Notes under the pieces: generated by a model
The model's input: the letters and a program-made list of their open reading frames with translations, nothing else
Told to the model about the DNA's origin: nothing
Database searches by the model: none
NCBI RefSeq assembly: GCF_032854445.1
Contig: NC_088298.1
Location: 22,655,295 to 22,719,294, forward strand
DNA length: 64,000 bases
Source of the DNA: Liolophura sinensis
Lineage: Eukaryota; Mollusca; Polyplacophora; Chitonida; Chitonidae
Reading direction: 5' to 3'
Translations under genes and position numbers: made by a program
Shown here: piece by piece, positions 22,855-33,514 of the stretch
How the letters are laid out: each line of letters begins with the position of its first letter
How positions within the stretch are numbered: position 1 is the first letter of the stretch

Positions 22855-23427
22855 CGTAGACTTTGTTGTCTCCCATGCTTGTCTACATATGCAAAAGTGT
22901 CCAGAAGATGAGGTTCATTTGAAATTTTCTTTTTTTTAAAAAATCTAACTATTATTATTATTGAGAAAAATAAAACAGGAATTTTAAAGAAATAAAGGAA
23001 TCCAAATCCAACTTGCGAGTAGGATTTTTTGGAGGGTTAGTCAGGTTGTAACAAGCAAATATATTTTTAACGATGGTCTGAGCAAGCCCAGGCAGAAGCT
23101 GCAGAATAATCATGGGAGCTCTCTGGTATATACATGTATGGTGAAAAAACAAGCCAGGCCTCCGAGGAAACTGGGTGAGCTGTTTCAGTGTATTTAATTT
23201 TGGAAATAAAATGTTCAAATTTGTTTAGTTTCATTTGACCAAACACCAATAAGGTTAGTATTGATACATGTGGCTCTATTCCCTACCCCACTCGTCTGTC
23301 TCCGGAAATCCTGTCAACACTATATTATAAAAGCCTCTAATTGATTGATTTCTAACAGACTGTACAGAAAACCCTCTGTCTGCCTATTCAGTATGTAGCA
23401 ATACGTAGTTTGAAAAGCATCCATAAA
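22855..23427. other. Non-coding stretch, nothing recognised
   Basis: Short minus-strand frames at 22958-23249 show no recognised domain. Confidence 0.4.
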
Positions 23428-23440
23428 GCTCCATGAATGA

Positions 23441-23691
23441 TTTTTTTTTTTTTTGATTGGTGTTTTACGCCGTACTCAAGAATATTTCACTTATACGACG
23501 GCGGCCAGCATTATGGTGGGAGGAAACCGAGCACAGCCCAGGTGAAACCCACGACCATCCGCAGGTTGCTGACAGACCTTCCCACGTACGGCCGGAGAGG
23601 AAGCCAGCACGAGCTTGGTGAGAGATTGGTGAGAGACTCCTGGGTCATTACGCTGTGCTAGCGCGCTAACCGACTGAGCCACGGAAGCCCC
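23441..23691 (-). mobile_element. Near full-length tRNA-headed SINE with 13-bp duplication
   Basis: On the plus strand it runs from a T-rich tail through GATTGGTGTTTTACGCCG, GCGGCCAGCATTATGGTGGG and CGACCATCCGCAGGTTGCTG to the inverted head TAACCGACTGAGCCACGG (the box A complement). The box B region is damaged: the expected CTGGACTTGAACTCACAGCG is replaced by a short local duplication of TTGGTGAGAGA. Flanks GCTCCATGAATGA (23428-23440) and GCTGCATGAATGA (23692-23704) form a target-site duplication with one mismatch. Confidence 0.92.
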
Positions 23692-23774
23692 GCTGCATGA
23701 ATGAAATAGCCCCAGATTAATATACACATGTAGTCTTTGAAAATTATAACCAGAAAAAAAAAATTAGAAGAATA

Positions 23775-23779
<5 letters not shown>

Positions 23780-23812
<33 letters not shown>
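23780..23812. repeat. (TA)n microsatellite
   Basis: About sixteen TA dinucleotides just left of a foldback element. Confidence 0.95.
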
Positions 23813-23815
<3 letters not shown>

Positions 23816-23849
23816 GCATGCATATGTACATGCTGGTGTATATATAATA

Positions 23850-24032
23850 CAGGAGTAGTGTAACTCCAACAAAAGACTTCACTGTGACTTAACATTTCAG
23901 CATTTTATTTAGCCATCATCAGGTATGTATCAGGAAGTTTCAGGATGACTCTCCTGATGATGGCTAAATAAAATGCTGAAATATTAAGTCACAATGAAGT
24001 CCCTTTTTTTTTTTTTTTGGAGTTACACTGCT
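23850..24032. mobile_element. Foldback element with long inverted arms
   Basis: The left arm (23850-23922) contains AGTGTAACTCCAA, GACTTCACTGTGACTTAA and TTTTATTTAGCCATCATCAGG. The right arm (23953-24032) contains the same in reverse complement (CCTGATGATGGCTAAATAAA, TTAAGTCACAATGAAGTC, TTGGAGTTACACT). The spacer is about 30 bp. The arms differ at a few positions and by the length of an A/T run. A single-arm relative is present at 48072-48158, so this is an interspersed family and not a one-off palindrome. The innermost part of each arm reads CTGATGA ... GAAA, reminiscent of a hammerhead core. Confidence 0.8.
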
Positions 24033-24267
24033 GGTGCATTACGTAAACCTCATCAGTGGCACCTCAGGATTTTGGTGTACATGATGTATCTATGTATGGT
24101 GACACCCTAAATACACCCCCTAAACTTTCAAAAAGCTTTGTCAAGTTGAGTACATGTATGCAAGCGCAATTTAAAAAAAACTCCTGTTTGACACGTTGAG
24201 GTTTTATGATGATCTAATCCTAAAAGTTTATAATAAAATAACCAGTCCAAGTTACGTGTATCAACAT

Positions 24268-24330
24268 TCTTTGATATGCCAAAACATTCTTTTAAAATGC
24301 CAAAACATTCTTTTAAAATGCCAAAATGTG
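24268..24330. repeat. 21-bp short tandem repeat
   Basis: ATGCCAAAACATTCTTTTAAA repeats about two and a half times. Confidence 0.85.
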
Positions 24331-24368
24331 GTTGAATTTGTTGAAATCTACAGCAGTGCGTGCAATAT

Positions 24369-25015
24369 CCCAAACAAGTCTCAGATGTTCTTTCTTGAGG
24401 ATCTAGGGAATGTGTAATGTCCCCAACAAGTCTCAAATGTTCTTTCTTGAGGATCTAGGGAATGTGTAATGTCCCAAACAAGTCTCAAATGTTCTTTCTT
24501 GAGGATCTAGGGAATGTGTAATGTCCCAAACAAGTCTCAGATGTTCTTTCTTGAGGATCTAGGATACGTGTAATGCCTCAAACAAGTCTCAGATGTTATT
24601 TGTTAAGGTTCTACGATACGTGTAATGTCTCAAACAAGTCTCACTTGTTATTTGTTGAGGATCTATGATACGTGTAATGCCTCAAACAAGTCTCAGATGT
24701 TATTTGTTGAGGATCTAGGATATGTGTAATGTCTCAAACAAGTCTCAGATGTTATTTGTTAAGGATCTAGGATACGTGTAGTGTCTCAAACAAGTCTCAG
24801 ATGTTATTTGTTGAGGATCTAAAACATATAATGCCTCAAACAAGTCCCAGACGTGATTTGTTAAGGATCTAGGATATGTGTAATGTCTCAAACAAGTCCC
24901 AGATGTTATTTGTCAAGGATCTATGACACGTGTAATGTCTCAAACAAGTCCCAGATGTTATTTGTTGAGGATCTATGGCACATGTAATGTCTCAAACAAG
25001 TCTCAGATGTTCATA
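24369..25015. repeat. 52-bp minisatellite, about 12 units, two subfamilies
   Basis: CAAGTCTCA recurs at a 52 bp spacing (for example 24375, 24427, 24479, 24531). The first four units read TGTTCTTTCTTGAGGATCTA with GTCCCAAACA. From about 24590 units read TGTTATTTGTTGAGGATCTA with GTCTCAAACA or GCCTCAAACA. The switch between blocks is abrupt, suggesting separate local amplifications of two variants. Confidence 0.95.
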
Positions 25016-26065
25016 CTTAGAGCTTATCAATAAGTAATTTTCACAAACTTATAACGTCTTTGGAGTGGTTAGTGGTACAGAAACACATTTAATGCTAGAT
25101 GCTGGATGCTGGGCACGATGGAATGGACTTCTCTGTCATGGCTGGTGATCCATAAAGTGATGAGGTGAGCTGTGTTATATCACAAAGTGCCTTGCTGTTG
25201 ACGAGACGTAATCTTCCAGAGAAGATTGATCGATACTTACACCCACCCTGCCTGCCCCACATTTCAGACCCTCTCCAGCTCCCACAAAGTCCACATCTAA
25301 ATTACACGTCAGGCGTGATTATTCGGTTTTTCTTCTTCGTAAACACAGTCTGCTAGGCTCAGCCAGCTAGCTTCCCACCCTCAAAAGCAACACATGTACC
25401 TGATTTACATAGTTCAGACGCGAAATGTTAACACTCAAGGCCTATGTGGTCTCTCTGGACCACCATATACTCCCACACGTCATCTGAATGCTAATAAGGA
25501 CAGGTATCACCTATAACCTTGACCCTTGACCTTGGGTCTTTTCCCACTCTATGCACCCAATATGCTTTGTCTCTCAAACCTAGCAGTCTTACGCTGAAAG
25601 CCCTCAATCTCAAAGCGTCTCAGCGTGTTCTCATGAGTGGCAATTGCGCAATTTTCTCTAGGGAAAACGGCGCAATTTCCGCGTGGCGTGACAGGAAGCT
25701 TCAGCAGCAAACAATTGCTGCAATCTGACCATGACATGTAATGAGACTCCTGGCCAAGGCTTGAGGTATACAGGCTTGATGTGAAACCTAGCTCACAATA
25801 AATCCATTAGATAGATCAAGCACTGCTCTGGCTTTTGTGAAACCCTTATGTTTGCTGGTACAATATATGTACATGTACCAAACCAATAGCTGGGATTATA
25901 TCCATTGTACAGATCAAGTCCTACTTTTGTGTAATAAACCATGAATTATGTCTGCTGGTATGATATACATACCTACAGTGTACATGTACATCATGTACTG
26001 AGACATTGCAAGTCATAAAGTTACTTCCAGATCTAGTGAATGAATATATATATGTAACATACTTG
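25016..26065. other. Non-coding stretch, nothing recognised
   Basis: No gene identified. Overlapping short frames on opposite strands at 25519-25737 lack known motifs. Confidence 0.4.
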
Positions 26066-26390
26066 TATATACAAAGGCATGAAAACCCTATTAAAATGTA
26101 CATGTGTATACAAAGGCATGAAGTCCCTATTACAATGTACATGCATATACAAAGGCATGAAGTCCCTATTAAAATGTACATGTATATACAAAGGCATGAA
26201 GTCCCTATTACAATGTACATGTATATACAAAGGCATGAAGTCCCTATTAAAATGTACATGTACATGTATATACAAAGGCATGAAGTCCCTATTACAATGT
26301 ACATGTATATACAAAGGCATGAAGTCCCTATTAAAATGTACATGTATATACAAAGGCATGAAGTCCCTATTAAAATGTACATGTATATAT
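26066..26390. repeat. 39-bp minisatellite, eight units with alternating variants
   Basis: The unit is ACAAAGGCATGAAGTCCCTA, then TTAAAATG or TTACAATG, then TACATGTATAT. The A and C variants alternate in order A, C, A, C, A, C, A, A. The true repeat is therefore mostly a 78 bp dimer. One unit is 45 bp through an extra TACATG. Because 39 is divisible by three, frames stay open on both strands. I do not regard these as genes. Confidence 0.95.
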
Positions 26391-26421
26391 CAAATGTTTA
26401 ATATTTAAATTTTCTTCTTTA

Positions 26422-26690
26422 AAATCGCTGTGACTTTGTTGTTGATGTTTCGTTGAAATGAAGCAATTTGAAATATAAGTAAACGGATTGTTTTCATCAG
26501 AAAAACAGCGAAAATATCCATAAAACCACAGAAAACCCTCATGCCTGAAAAGTACCGGGAAAACTTTGCCAGGTAATTTGTGTATAACGTAAATAAATTC
26601 CTCACCAAAAACAATCGCATATTTTTGAATTTATCACCACTTCAAAAAATTGTTCTAAATTTGCGACAATAACAAGCACCAGAGGACGCT
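26422..26690. repeat. Unclassified interspersed repeat, copy 1
   Basis: It shares with 62465-62690 the ordered words GTTTCG, TTTGAAAT, AAGTAA(A/G)(C/T)GGATT, GCGAAAAT, and TTTATC, then AAAAATTGTTCTAAATTTGC and GACAA. No coding frame spans it and no terminal inverted repeats are obvious. The shared stretch may be part of a larger element. Confidence 0.65.
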
Positions 26691-27203
26691 CTGCTACAGT
26701 TTCTTTTTATAAATACTTTTAAAAATCGGATGCAATGTTTGCTTAAAAAAATAAAATAAAATAAACACACGTGGTTTATACGAAACTGTGATTATGTTCA
26801 CCAACCTATTATTTCCGTTAGAAAAGAGAACAACACCATATGGCCTGGGGCATTGTAAAACTTCACACTGTCACCATTTCCAACTCTTCAATAGCCAGTA
26901 TATAGTCTCAAGTAAATAATTTTGACACCAGAAACTTTCGCCATTTCCCCGATTTTATCGCCAATCCAAATTTTTATTCGCACTTGGTGACAATGGCGAG
27001 CGCTAGCAAAGCCCTGTGAATACGAATGTAGAATCAGTAGATATAAATTTGCTGGCTGCGGCAGCTGGTCAGATGGAACTCTCTACATGTACATATGCTT
27101 GTAGGTGTACAACTGTGACAGCTATAGCCATTAACTCTCAGTTAAAAGACACTTTTATTTTAGGATTTGGCTCAAATGCATGATGATAGACTGGATCAAG
27201 GAA
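26691..27203. other. Non-coding stretch
   Basis: No gene. At 26930-27015 the words GATTTTATCGCCA and CAAAGCCCTG echo the end of the unclassified repeat at 62465-62690, so a second decayed piece may be present. Confidence 0.35.
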
Positions 27204-28496
27204 TATAATAATAATAATAATGGCTTTATTTCAAGAAGGTAAAATACAATGCGTATACTCAGTCAACACTAGGTTGATCTACCCTGAGGTCCTTAGACAC
27301 AAACAATTTTTACAATATGTTATATTATATATGTGTTGGAAAACATGTTAATTTGGATTGTGAAAACCACTTGCAACAAGATTTTGAAAACAATATATAT
27401 ATATATAGATATACAGTGGCAAATTAAATCAACACAAAGTACTTAAACAGTGAAATAATAATAAACTCAAGTGTGAATTTTGCCACCATGACAATACCAC
27501 CCAATGGAAGAGATAAGTTAGTGGGAGACAGCCCATTACCGACGCCTTCCTATCCCCTCCAAAAGTTGGAACCTCATGATACACATGTTCAGAGCACAGA
27601 ACGAGTGAGTGGGAGACGGCCCATTACCCACTGCTTCCTATCCCCTCCAGAAGTTGGAACCTCATGATACACGTGTTCAGAGCGCAGAACAAGTGAGTGG
27701 GTGATGGCCCTTTCCCACCCCCTTCTCATCTGCACATGAGCTCATGAGTGCTATGATGACATTCTCAAAAGGAAGTATCATTTTCAGTATATAATCCCTT
27801 GAAGATATCGGTTCTTAAAACATTGAACAGAGGAAAAACACTGAATTTCTTTACTCAAAGCATTCCAAAGAACTGGTCCTCAGTAAGATATAAAGATTTT
27901 TTATGAGTTTTAGTTCTTGGGAAAGGTGTTTTTAGTCTTACTGCAGTAGTAGATCTTAAACTGATAGCAGGGTTTAATTCAATTGAGAACAGAGCTGACA
28001 TATAATATGCTGGGAAAAAGTCATTAAGGGATTTGTATACACTGATCACCTTGCCATAGTCTACAAGTTGATAAATAGTGAGTCATTTTAACTTTTGGAA
28101 AAGAACTGTTGTTGGGGTGTGTCTGTCCACATTCAGAAAAGACGGGCAGCAGTTTTCTGAAGTTTGAAAACTCGATTTAGAAGGTCTTTAGAGCAGTTCC
28201 CCCAAATACTTCAGCAACAATAAATGTGAGGTAGGATATAGCTGCTATAAAACAGCAGTCGAACGTTTTCTGGGAAAAGTGTCCTGTTTTTCCTTAAGAC
28301 AGAAAGCAATTTTGAAACTGTTGAGCATACATGATTAATGTGAAAATTAAACTTGAGGTTGTCATTAAGATGCAAACCAAGGAGCTTTTGGGTACACACT
28401 CTTTCAATCGGTACCTTATTACTGCTTATTCATTGTATATAGTCGATTGTACTATTTTTTTTCTGGCAAAACCTATCAACATGAACTTGGTTTTAT
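27204..28496 (-). pseudogene. Dead LINE fragment: C-terminal reverse transcriptase region and 3' UTR
   Basis: Read on the minus strand from about 28490, broken frames encode typical end-of-ORF2 blocks in order. These are KTKFMLIGFARKK, then VPIERV and KLLGLHLNDNLKF...INHV, RTLFPENVRLLFYSSYILPH, WGNCSKDLLNRVFKLQKTAA, VISVYKSLNDFFPAY, TPFPRTKTHKKS and GPVLWNALSKEI (about 27843-27879). At least two frameshifts and several stops separate them. A non-coding 3' region follows, ending in AAATAAAGCC and an (ATT)n tail at 27204-27221. The catalytic YXDD part is absent, so the copy is 5'-truncated and inactive. The block order fits the Jockey/CR1-like group of non-LTR elements. Clade assignment is uncertain. 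Confidence 0.88.
27519..27716. repeat. 88-bp direct duplication inside the LINE 3' region
   Basis: GTGGGAGACAGCCCATTACC, CTTCCTATCCCCTCC, AGTTGGAACCTCATGATACA and GTTCAGAGC occur twice about 88 bp apart, followed by a third partial start (GAGTGGGTGATGGCCC). It lies between the decayed ORF and the (ATT)n end of the LINE. Confidence 0.88.
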
Positions 28497-28497
28497 G

Positions 28498-28533
28498 CGA
28501 ATGAATGAATGAATGAATGAATGAATGAATGAA
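28498..28533. repeat. (GAAT)n microsatellite
   Basis: About nine GAAT units lie exactly at the point where the recognisable LINE sequence stops. Confidence 0.95.
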
Positions 28534-29109
28534 TATGAATCACGTGTAACACCACTTCAGTCATATATTAGCAATATATCATGGTTGAGAACACATTTAA
28601 TCTGACACACACACATACATGTACAGCTGTATGTACATATATCTGTAAGTTTTACAACTTTTTGGCCACAACAAAATTATTATCACTTTCTATCTACTTT
28701 AATTTTAGAAACTAAAATAACACATTTGTGGTTTTCTACATACATGTACAGGCCTACCACTGGGAAAGAAATAATGTAGATATCACACAAACCAGTAATT
28801 CTGAAACCTGCGTGGTTTGGAGAACTACAAAGGCTTAGAAATGGGGCACGCATGTGAGCATGTATAATAAATGCATGTTCGTGTTGAACAAAACGGTTCA
28901 TGTGGCATACTATTTTGTTTGGCACATCACTGTTTTTGCTTAGTTGTTCTTTAAGCTTTACTTTCTTCAGTTTTTTTTTTCAAACTTTCCTCAATCACAT
29001 CAACAAGAAGGCTTTCAATGTTTCTAATCATTAAAACTTTTTGTTAAAGTAATAAAAAGGAAATATACTCAGGCTTATTGTAAATCCAGCACACATCTGT
29101 CCACACATG
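28534..29109. other. Non-coding stretch, nothing recognised
   Basis: No gene or element identified. Confidence 0.4.
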
Positions 29110-29590
29110 TCCACACATGTGCTTGATGCTTCTGTTCAATACTTGGACATGTACAAGACTGGAATGTACTTGATGCTTCAGTGCAATACTTGGACATGTA
29201 CAAGACTGGAACGTACTTGATGCTTCAGTGCAATACTTGGACATGTACAAGACTGGAATGTACTTGATGCTTCAGTGCAATACTTGGACATGTACAAGAC
29301 TGGAATGTACTTGATGCTTCAGTGCAATACTTGGACATGTACAAGACTGGAATGTACTTGATGCTTCAGTGCAATACTTGTACAAGACTGGAATGTACTT
29401 GATGCTTCAGTGCAATACTTGGACATGTACAAGACTGGAATGTACTTGATGCTGCAGTGCAATACTTGTACAAGACTGGAATGCACTCGATGCTTCAGTG
29501 CAATACTTGGACATGTACAAGAATGGAATGTACTTGATGCTTCAGTGCAATACTTGGACATGTACAAGACTGGAATGTCCTTGAAGCTTC
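29110..29590. repeat. 47-bp minisatellite, about 10 units
   Basis: The unit is CTTGATGCTTCAGTGCAATA, CTTGGACATGTACAAGACTG, GAATGTA. Two units lack GGACAT and are about 41 bp. It passes directly into the 43 bp array on its right, which shares the same phase and the CTTGATGCTTCAGTGCA core. Confidence 0.95.
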
Positions 29591-30640
29591 AGTGTATTGT
29601 TTGACGTGCAGGATTGGATGTCCTTGACGCTTCAGTGCATTGTCTGACGTGCAGGATTGGATGTCCTTGATGCTTCAGTGCATTGTTTGACGTGCAGGAT
29701 TGGATGTCCTTGACGCTTCAGTGCATTGTTTGACGTGCAGGATTGGATGTCCTTGACGCTTCAGTGCATTGTTTGCCGTGCAGGATTGGATGTCCTTGAT
29801 GCTTCAGTGCATTGTTTGACGTGCAGGATTGGATGTCCTTGGTGCATCAGTGCATTGTTTGACGTGCAGGATTGGATGTCTTTGATGCTTCAGTGCATTG
29901 TTTGATGTGCAGGATTGGATGTCCTTGATGCTTCAGTGCATTGTTTGACGTGCAGGATTGGATGTCCTTGAAGCTTCAGTGCGTTGTTTGACATGCAGGA
30001 TTGGATGTCCTTAATGCTTCAGTGCATTGTTTGACGTGCAGGATTGGATGTGCTTGACGCTTCAGTGCAATGTTTGACGTGCAGGATTGGATGTCCTTGA
30101 CACTTCAGTGCATTGTTTGATGTGCAGGATTGGATGTCCTTGATGCTTCAGTGCATTGTTTGACGTGCAGGATTGGATGTCCTTGAAGCTTCAGTGCATT
30201 GTTTGACGTGCAGGATTGGATGTCCTTGATGCTTCAGTGCATTGTTTGCGTACAGGATTGGATGTCCTTGAAGCTTCAGTGCATTTTTGACGTGCAGGAT
30301 TGGATGTCCTTGATGCCCCAGTGCATTTTTTGACGTGCAGGATTGGATGTCCTTGGTGCATCGGTGCATTGTTTGACGTGCAGGATTGGATGTCCTTGGT
30401 GCATCAGTGCATTGTTTGACGTGCAGGATTGGATATCCTTGATGCTTCAGTGCATTGTTTGCGTACAGGATTGGATGTCCTTGAAGCTTCAGTGCATTTT
30501 TTGACGTGCAGGACTGGATGTCCTTGATGCCTCAGTGCATCTTTTGACGTGCAGGATTGGATGTCCTTGGTGCATCGGTGCATTGTTTGACGTGCAGGAT
30601 TGGATGTCCTTGATGCTTCAGTGCAAAGCTTTCATATATA
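29591..30640. repeat. 43-bp minisatellite, about 24 units
   Basis: The unit is CCTTGATGCTTCAGTGCATT, GTTTGACGTGCAGGATTGGA, TGT. Common variants are GACGCTTC, GAAGCTTC and GGTGCATC. The alignment with the neighbouring 47 bp unit is clear, so the two arrays are sisters that diverged by substitutions and a net 4 bp loss. Confidence 0.95.
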
Positions 30641-30850
30641 CAGGACTGGATGTCCTTGAATACATCAGATACATACATTAGCTGTACATGATTGGAACGT
30701 GCCTGTTTCTTCAATGGAATTAATGGCTTGTCATATACAAGACTGTAATGCTTTGGAGGAATGCTATGAGGTGTATACTGGATTGGAAGAACTTGAGTAC
30801 ATCTAAATGTACCTGCAGGATTGGGCTGCTTGGACACTGAAGATTCTTCA
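30641..30850. repeat. Degenerate edge of the 43/47-bp array
   Basis: Words such as ACAGGACTGGATGTCCTTGA, ATACAAGACTGTAATG, TACTGGATTGGAAGAACTTG and GCAGGATTGG recur at irregular spacing. They are decayed units outside the region kept uniform by unequal exchange. Confidence 0.7.
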
Positions 30851-31803
30851 TACATGAATACTCTTGGCTACAAATTAGATTCAAACTACCTGAATATATA
30901 CATGTAAGATGGCCAAGCCTGGATCCAAGCAGCTATAGGGCTAAATACTTGGATACAAAGTATCATCCTTAGATAAAGGCTTTTGAAGCAATGTGAAAAG
31001 ACCAAAATGTGCTTGCTTATTCCATGATTACACAGCAGCAGTGTGGATGTATCCATAGGCTAGTACATCATGAATGTACATGTATACCGTAAGATGTGAC
31101 GTTGAGCTACACTGCAGATAAGGGAATAAGCCATGTGCCTCACTCCAGAGACTCGCTTTACCACTTGCTCAGACTGCAATACCTGGACAAAAATGTCCCC
31201 AGCGAGAATAGTCAGGAAGCTGTTAGTGAATAAAGAGCAGAACAACGACTGACTGGGCCTCACATTTCCATCACAGAAGCTATTCATTTTAGTCAGGGGC
31301 TAAAATGGAAACGTGCACATGAAAACACAGGGGAATAATTCTACGAAGACAGATAAGCTCTTTCCTAAAACAAGCCATTCAAGAGTCACCATTACCGAAG
31401 GCTGTATGTTGAATACACGGATATTTGTTAGACCTACATGTACCCGGAGAAAGAATGTCTGGAATTCTCTCAAGGCTACACAATCATGTCATGAGATCCG
31501 GACACAAGCAGATTCTTAATTCACATAGGGACAGCTATATGTCAGCTTATACAGTCAACAATGTTCCTTGTTTTTTTTCTCTTCCAAAGCTTCCAAATTC
31601 AACATAATGTTTTGGAGAACATGTACAGTAATTGGGTAGCCCACATGCCTGAGGGCAACTAGTCCCTTCAGCAATGACCTGAGGAGCTATATTTATTTAA
31701 CTGAGCTGATGACGAAGGAATATATAAAACTACAGATGTATGATACACATGCACCACGTAAACCCCTAAATGCACGTATCATCTTCAGAAAATGTCACAT
31801 ACA

Positions 31804-31844
<41 letters not shown>

Positions 31845-33514
31845 ACCTCTCCAAACAAAGATACTGAAGATTTGTTCACAAAGGCCTACACAGTGTATAT
31901 GAAAATTTAAAATTCTTCATTCAGGATGGATGTGTGATATACTCCTTCCTCCTAGTATAAAAGAGCTTAAAAGTGTCGCCCTTGTGCCTGGGTATGTATT
32001 ATTGGCCGAATATTGTACGAGACTGGTGCATGTATATGGATCAACACATGTGTGTACTGAGTCTCGATCCCTGCCAGGGACTACGTGTACGAGTACAGTC
32101 AGTATATAGATAAAGTCTCTCTAAAGGCTAGTAGCAGATGACACCTGATCAGCAGACTGAACAGTACCTCTCCGGTGAAACTGGAACAGCACACAACACT
32201 TCAGATCTTCAGTGGGCTTCAGACGATTGGCTACATGGCTTACAAGATTACAACCAATTAGATTTCTCTGTGACAATCACCTGGATATTATGTGATGAAG
32301 AGGTATAGTGCAGGGGCCGGGCTGCCTCAGATCAACTGCTAGCTGGCCATCACTGAGCTACATATCGGCTGGATCGGCCCTGCTAAGAGACGACTCGATC
32401 CTTGCTTCCCGTCAATACGCTGTAGATTACTGACTGACAAGAACTGTCGAGAAGGAGTTTGCTCCTGAAGACAAGGCATTAGGTGAGTACATCGTCAAAT
32501 CATATACGTGACTCGACACCATCGACAGCTCATGATTTAACAGAGAATAATGATTGATTTTCCATTTACCACACACTGGCCAGAATAACTGTCAATTACA
32601 ATAGTTCGCACAAATTAACTGCTCAACTTAATTACACTTGGCTTTAAATGTTACATATTTTCACAGTAAAATACATTTGTACCTGCCTGTAATAATGAAG
32701 TGAACTGCTAACTTGCATCACAAGTTGTGATCCAAAACTAACATATATCAAGGCCATATCTAGAAAATGCAAATCAAAATGATGATTTCTAGGAGCTGTT
32801 AAGTCTGAAAATCAAAGAAATTTGTGTGAAAACTTACCTTTATATTGGTAAAAGATTACATTTTTGTTTAGTTTACTTCTTAGTTTTAATACAGCATGTT
32901 AAGTTTGGGAACCCAAACCTTTTCCAGAACTGAAACGTCGAACAACAGTAAAGTTAAACTTCTCGTTATCATAAATCTCCTCAAATTAATAAATCACTGC
33001 TCATTAGGACCTGCAATTAAGGTCCATTTGTCGTCCAATACTGATGTAGAAGTACATGTACCTTGATGTTAGGAATTATACACCAGTTATAATGAAGTTC
33101 CATCACTTGTAACATGCAGCCATTAATTATGATAACAGGATGAGAATTGCTCGTGTGAAATTAAACAAACTGGCAAAATTAATGGACGCTTTTTTTTGGT
33201 TATCAAATACATGTACAGGGTCATATCTAGAAACAAAAATATTATGGTTTAGAAACAAGAAGTCAAATTTTCATAGAAATTTCTTTCCTTCACAGACTCA
33301 AAAGCTCTTAGACAGCGTCATTTTGAGCACTTTTTCAAAACTTCTTTATCTGCAAAGTAATGCCACCATCAAAGTTTGGGATCAGAACATTTAATGTTTT
33401 TCTAGACACTGTGCATGGTCACGATATAATATAACTGTACGATAACAAAAATGTGGGAAAGAATGGTCAGTTGCAAAAAAATTACACAGGTCCACACTGG
33501 GTGAATTTAAAAGA
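30851..33514. other. Mostly single-copy non-coding stretch
   Basis: No gene recognised. It contains an (AT)n tract at about 31808-31842. Around 32460-32490 the sequence GCATTAGGTGAGTAC fits a strong splice donor, leaving open a non-coding first exon upstream. This is speculative. The frame at 33140-33394 has no recognised domain. Confidence 0.35.
31808..31842. repeat. (AT)n microsatellite
   Basis: About sixteen uninterrupted AT dinucleotides. Confidence 0.95.

Noticed and set aside
29110-30640. A CRISPR array (regular repeats with spacers)
   Set aside because: The units are contiguous with no unique spacers, and every other feature is eukaryotic.
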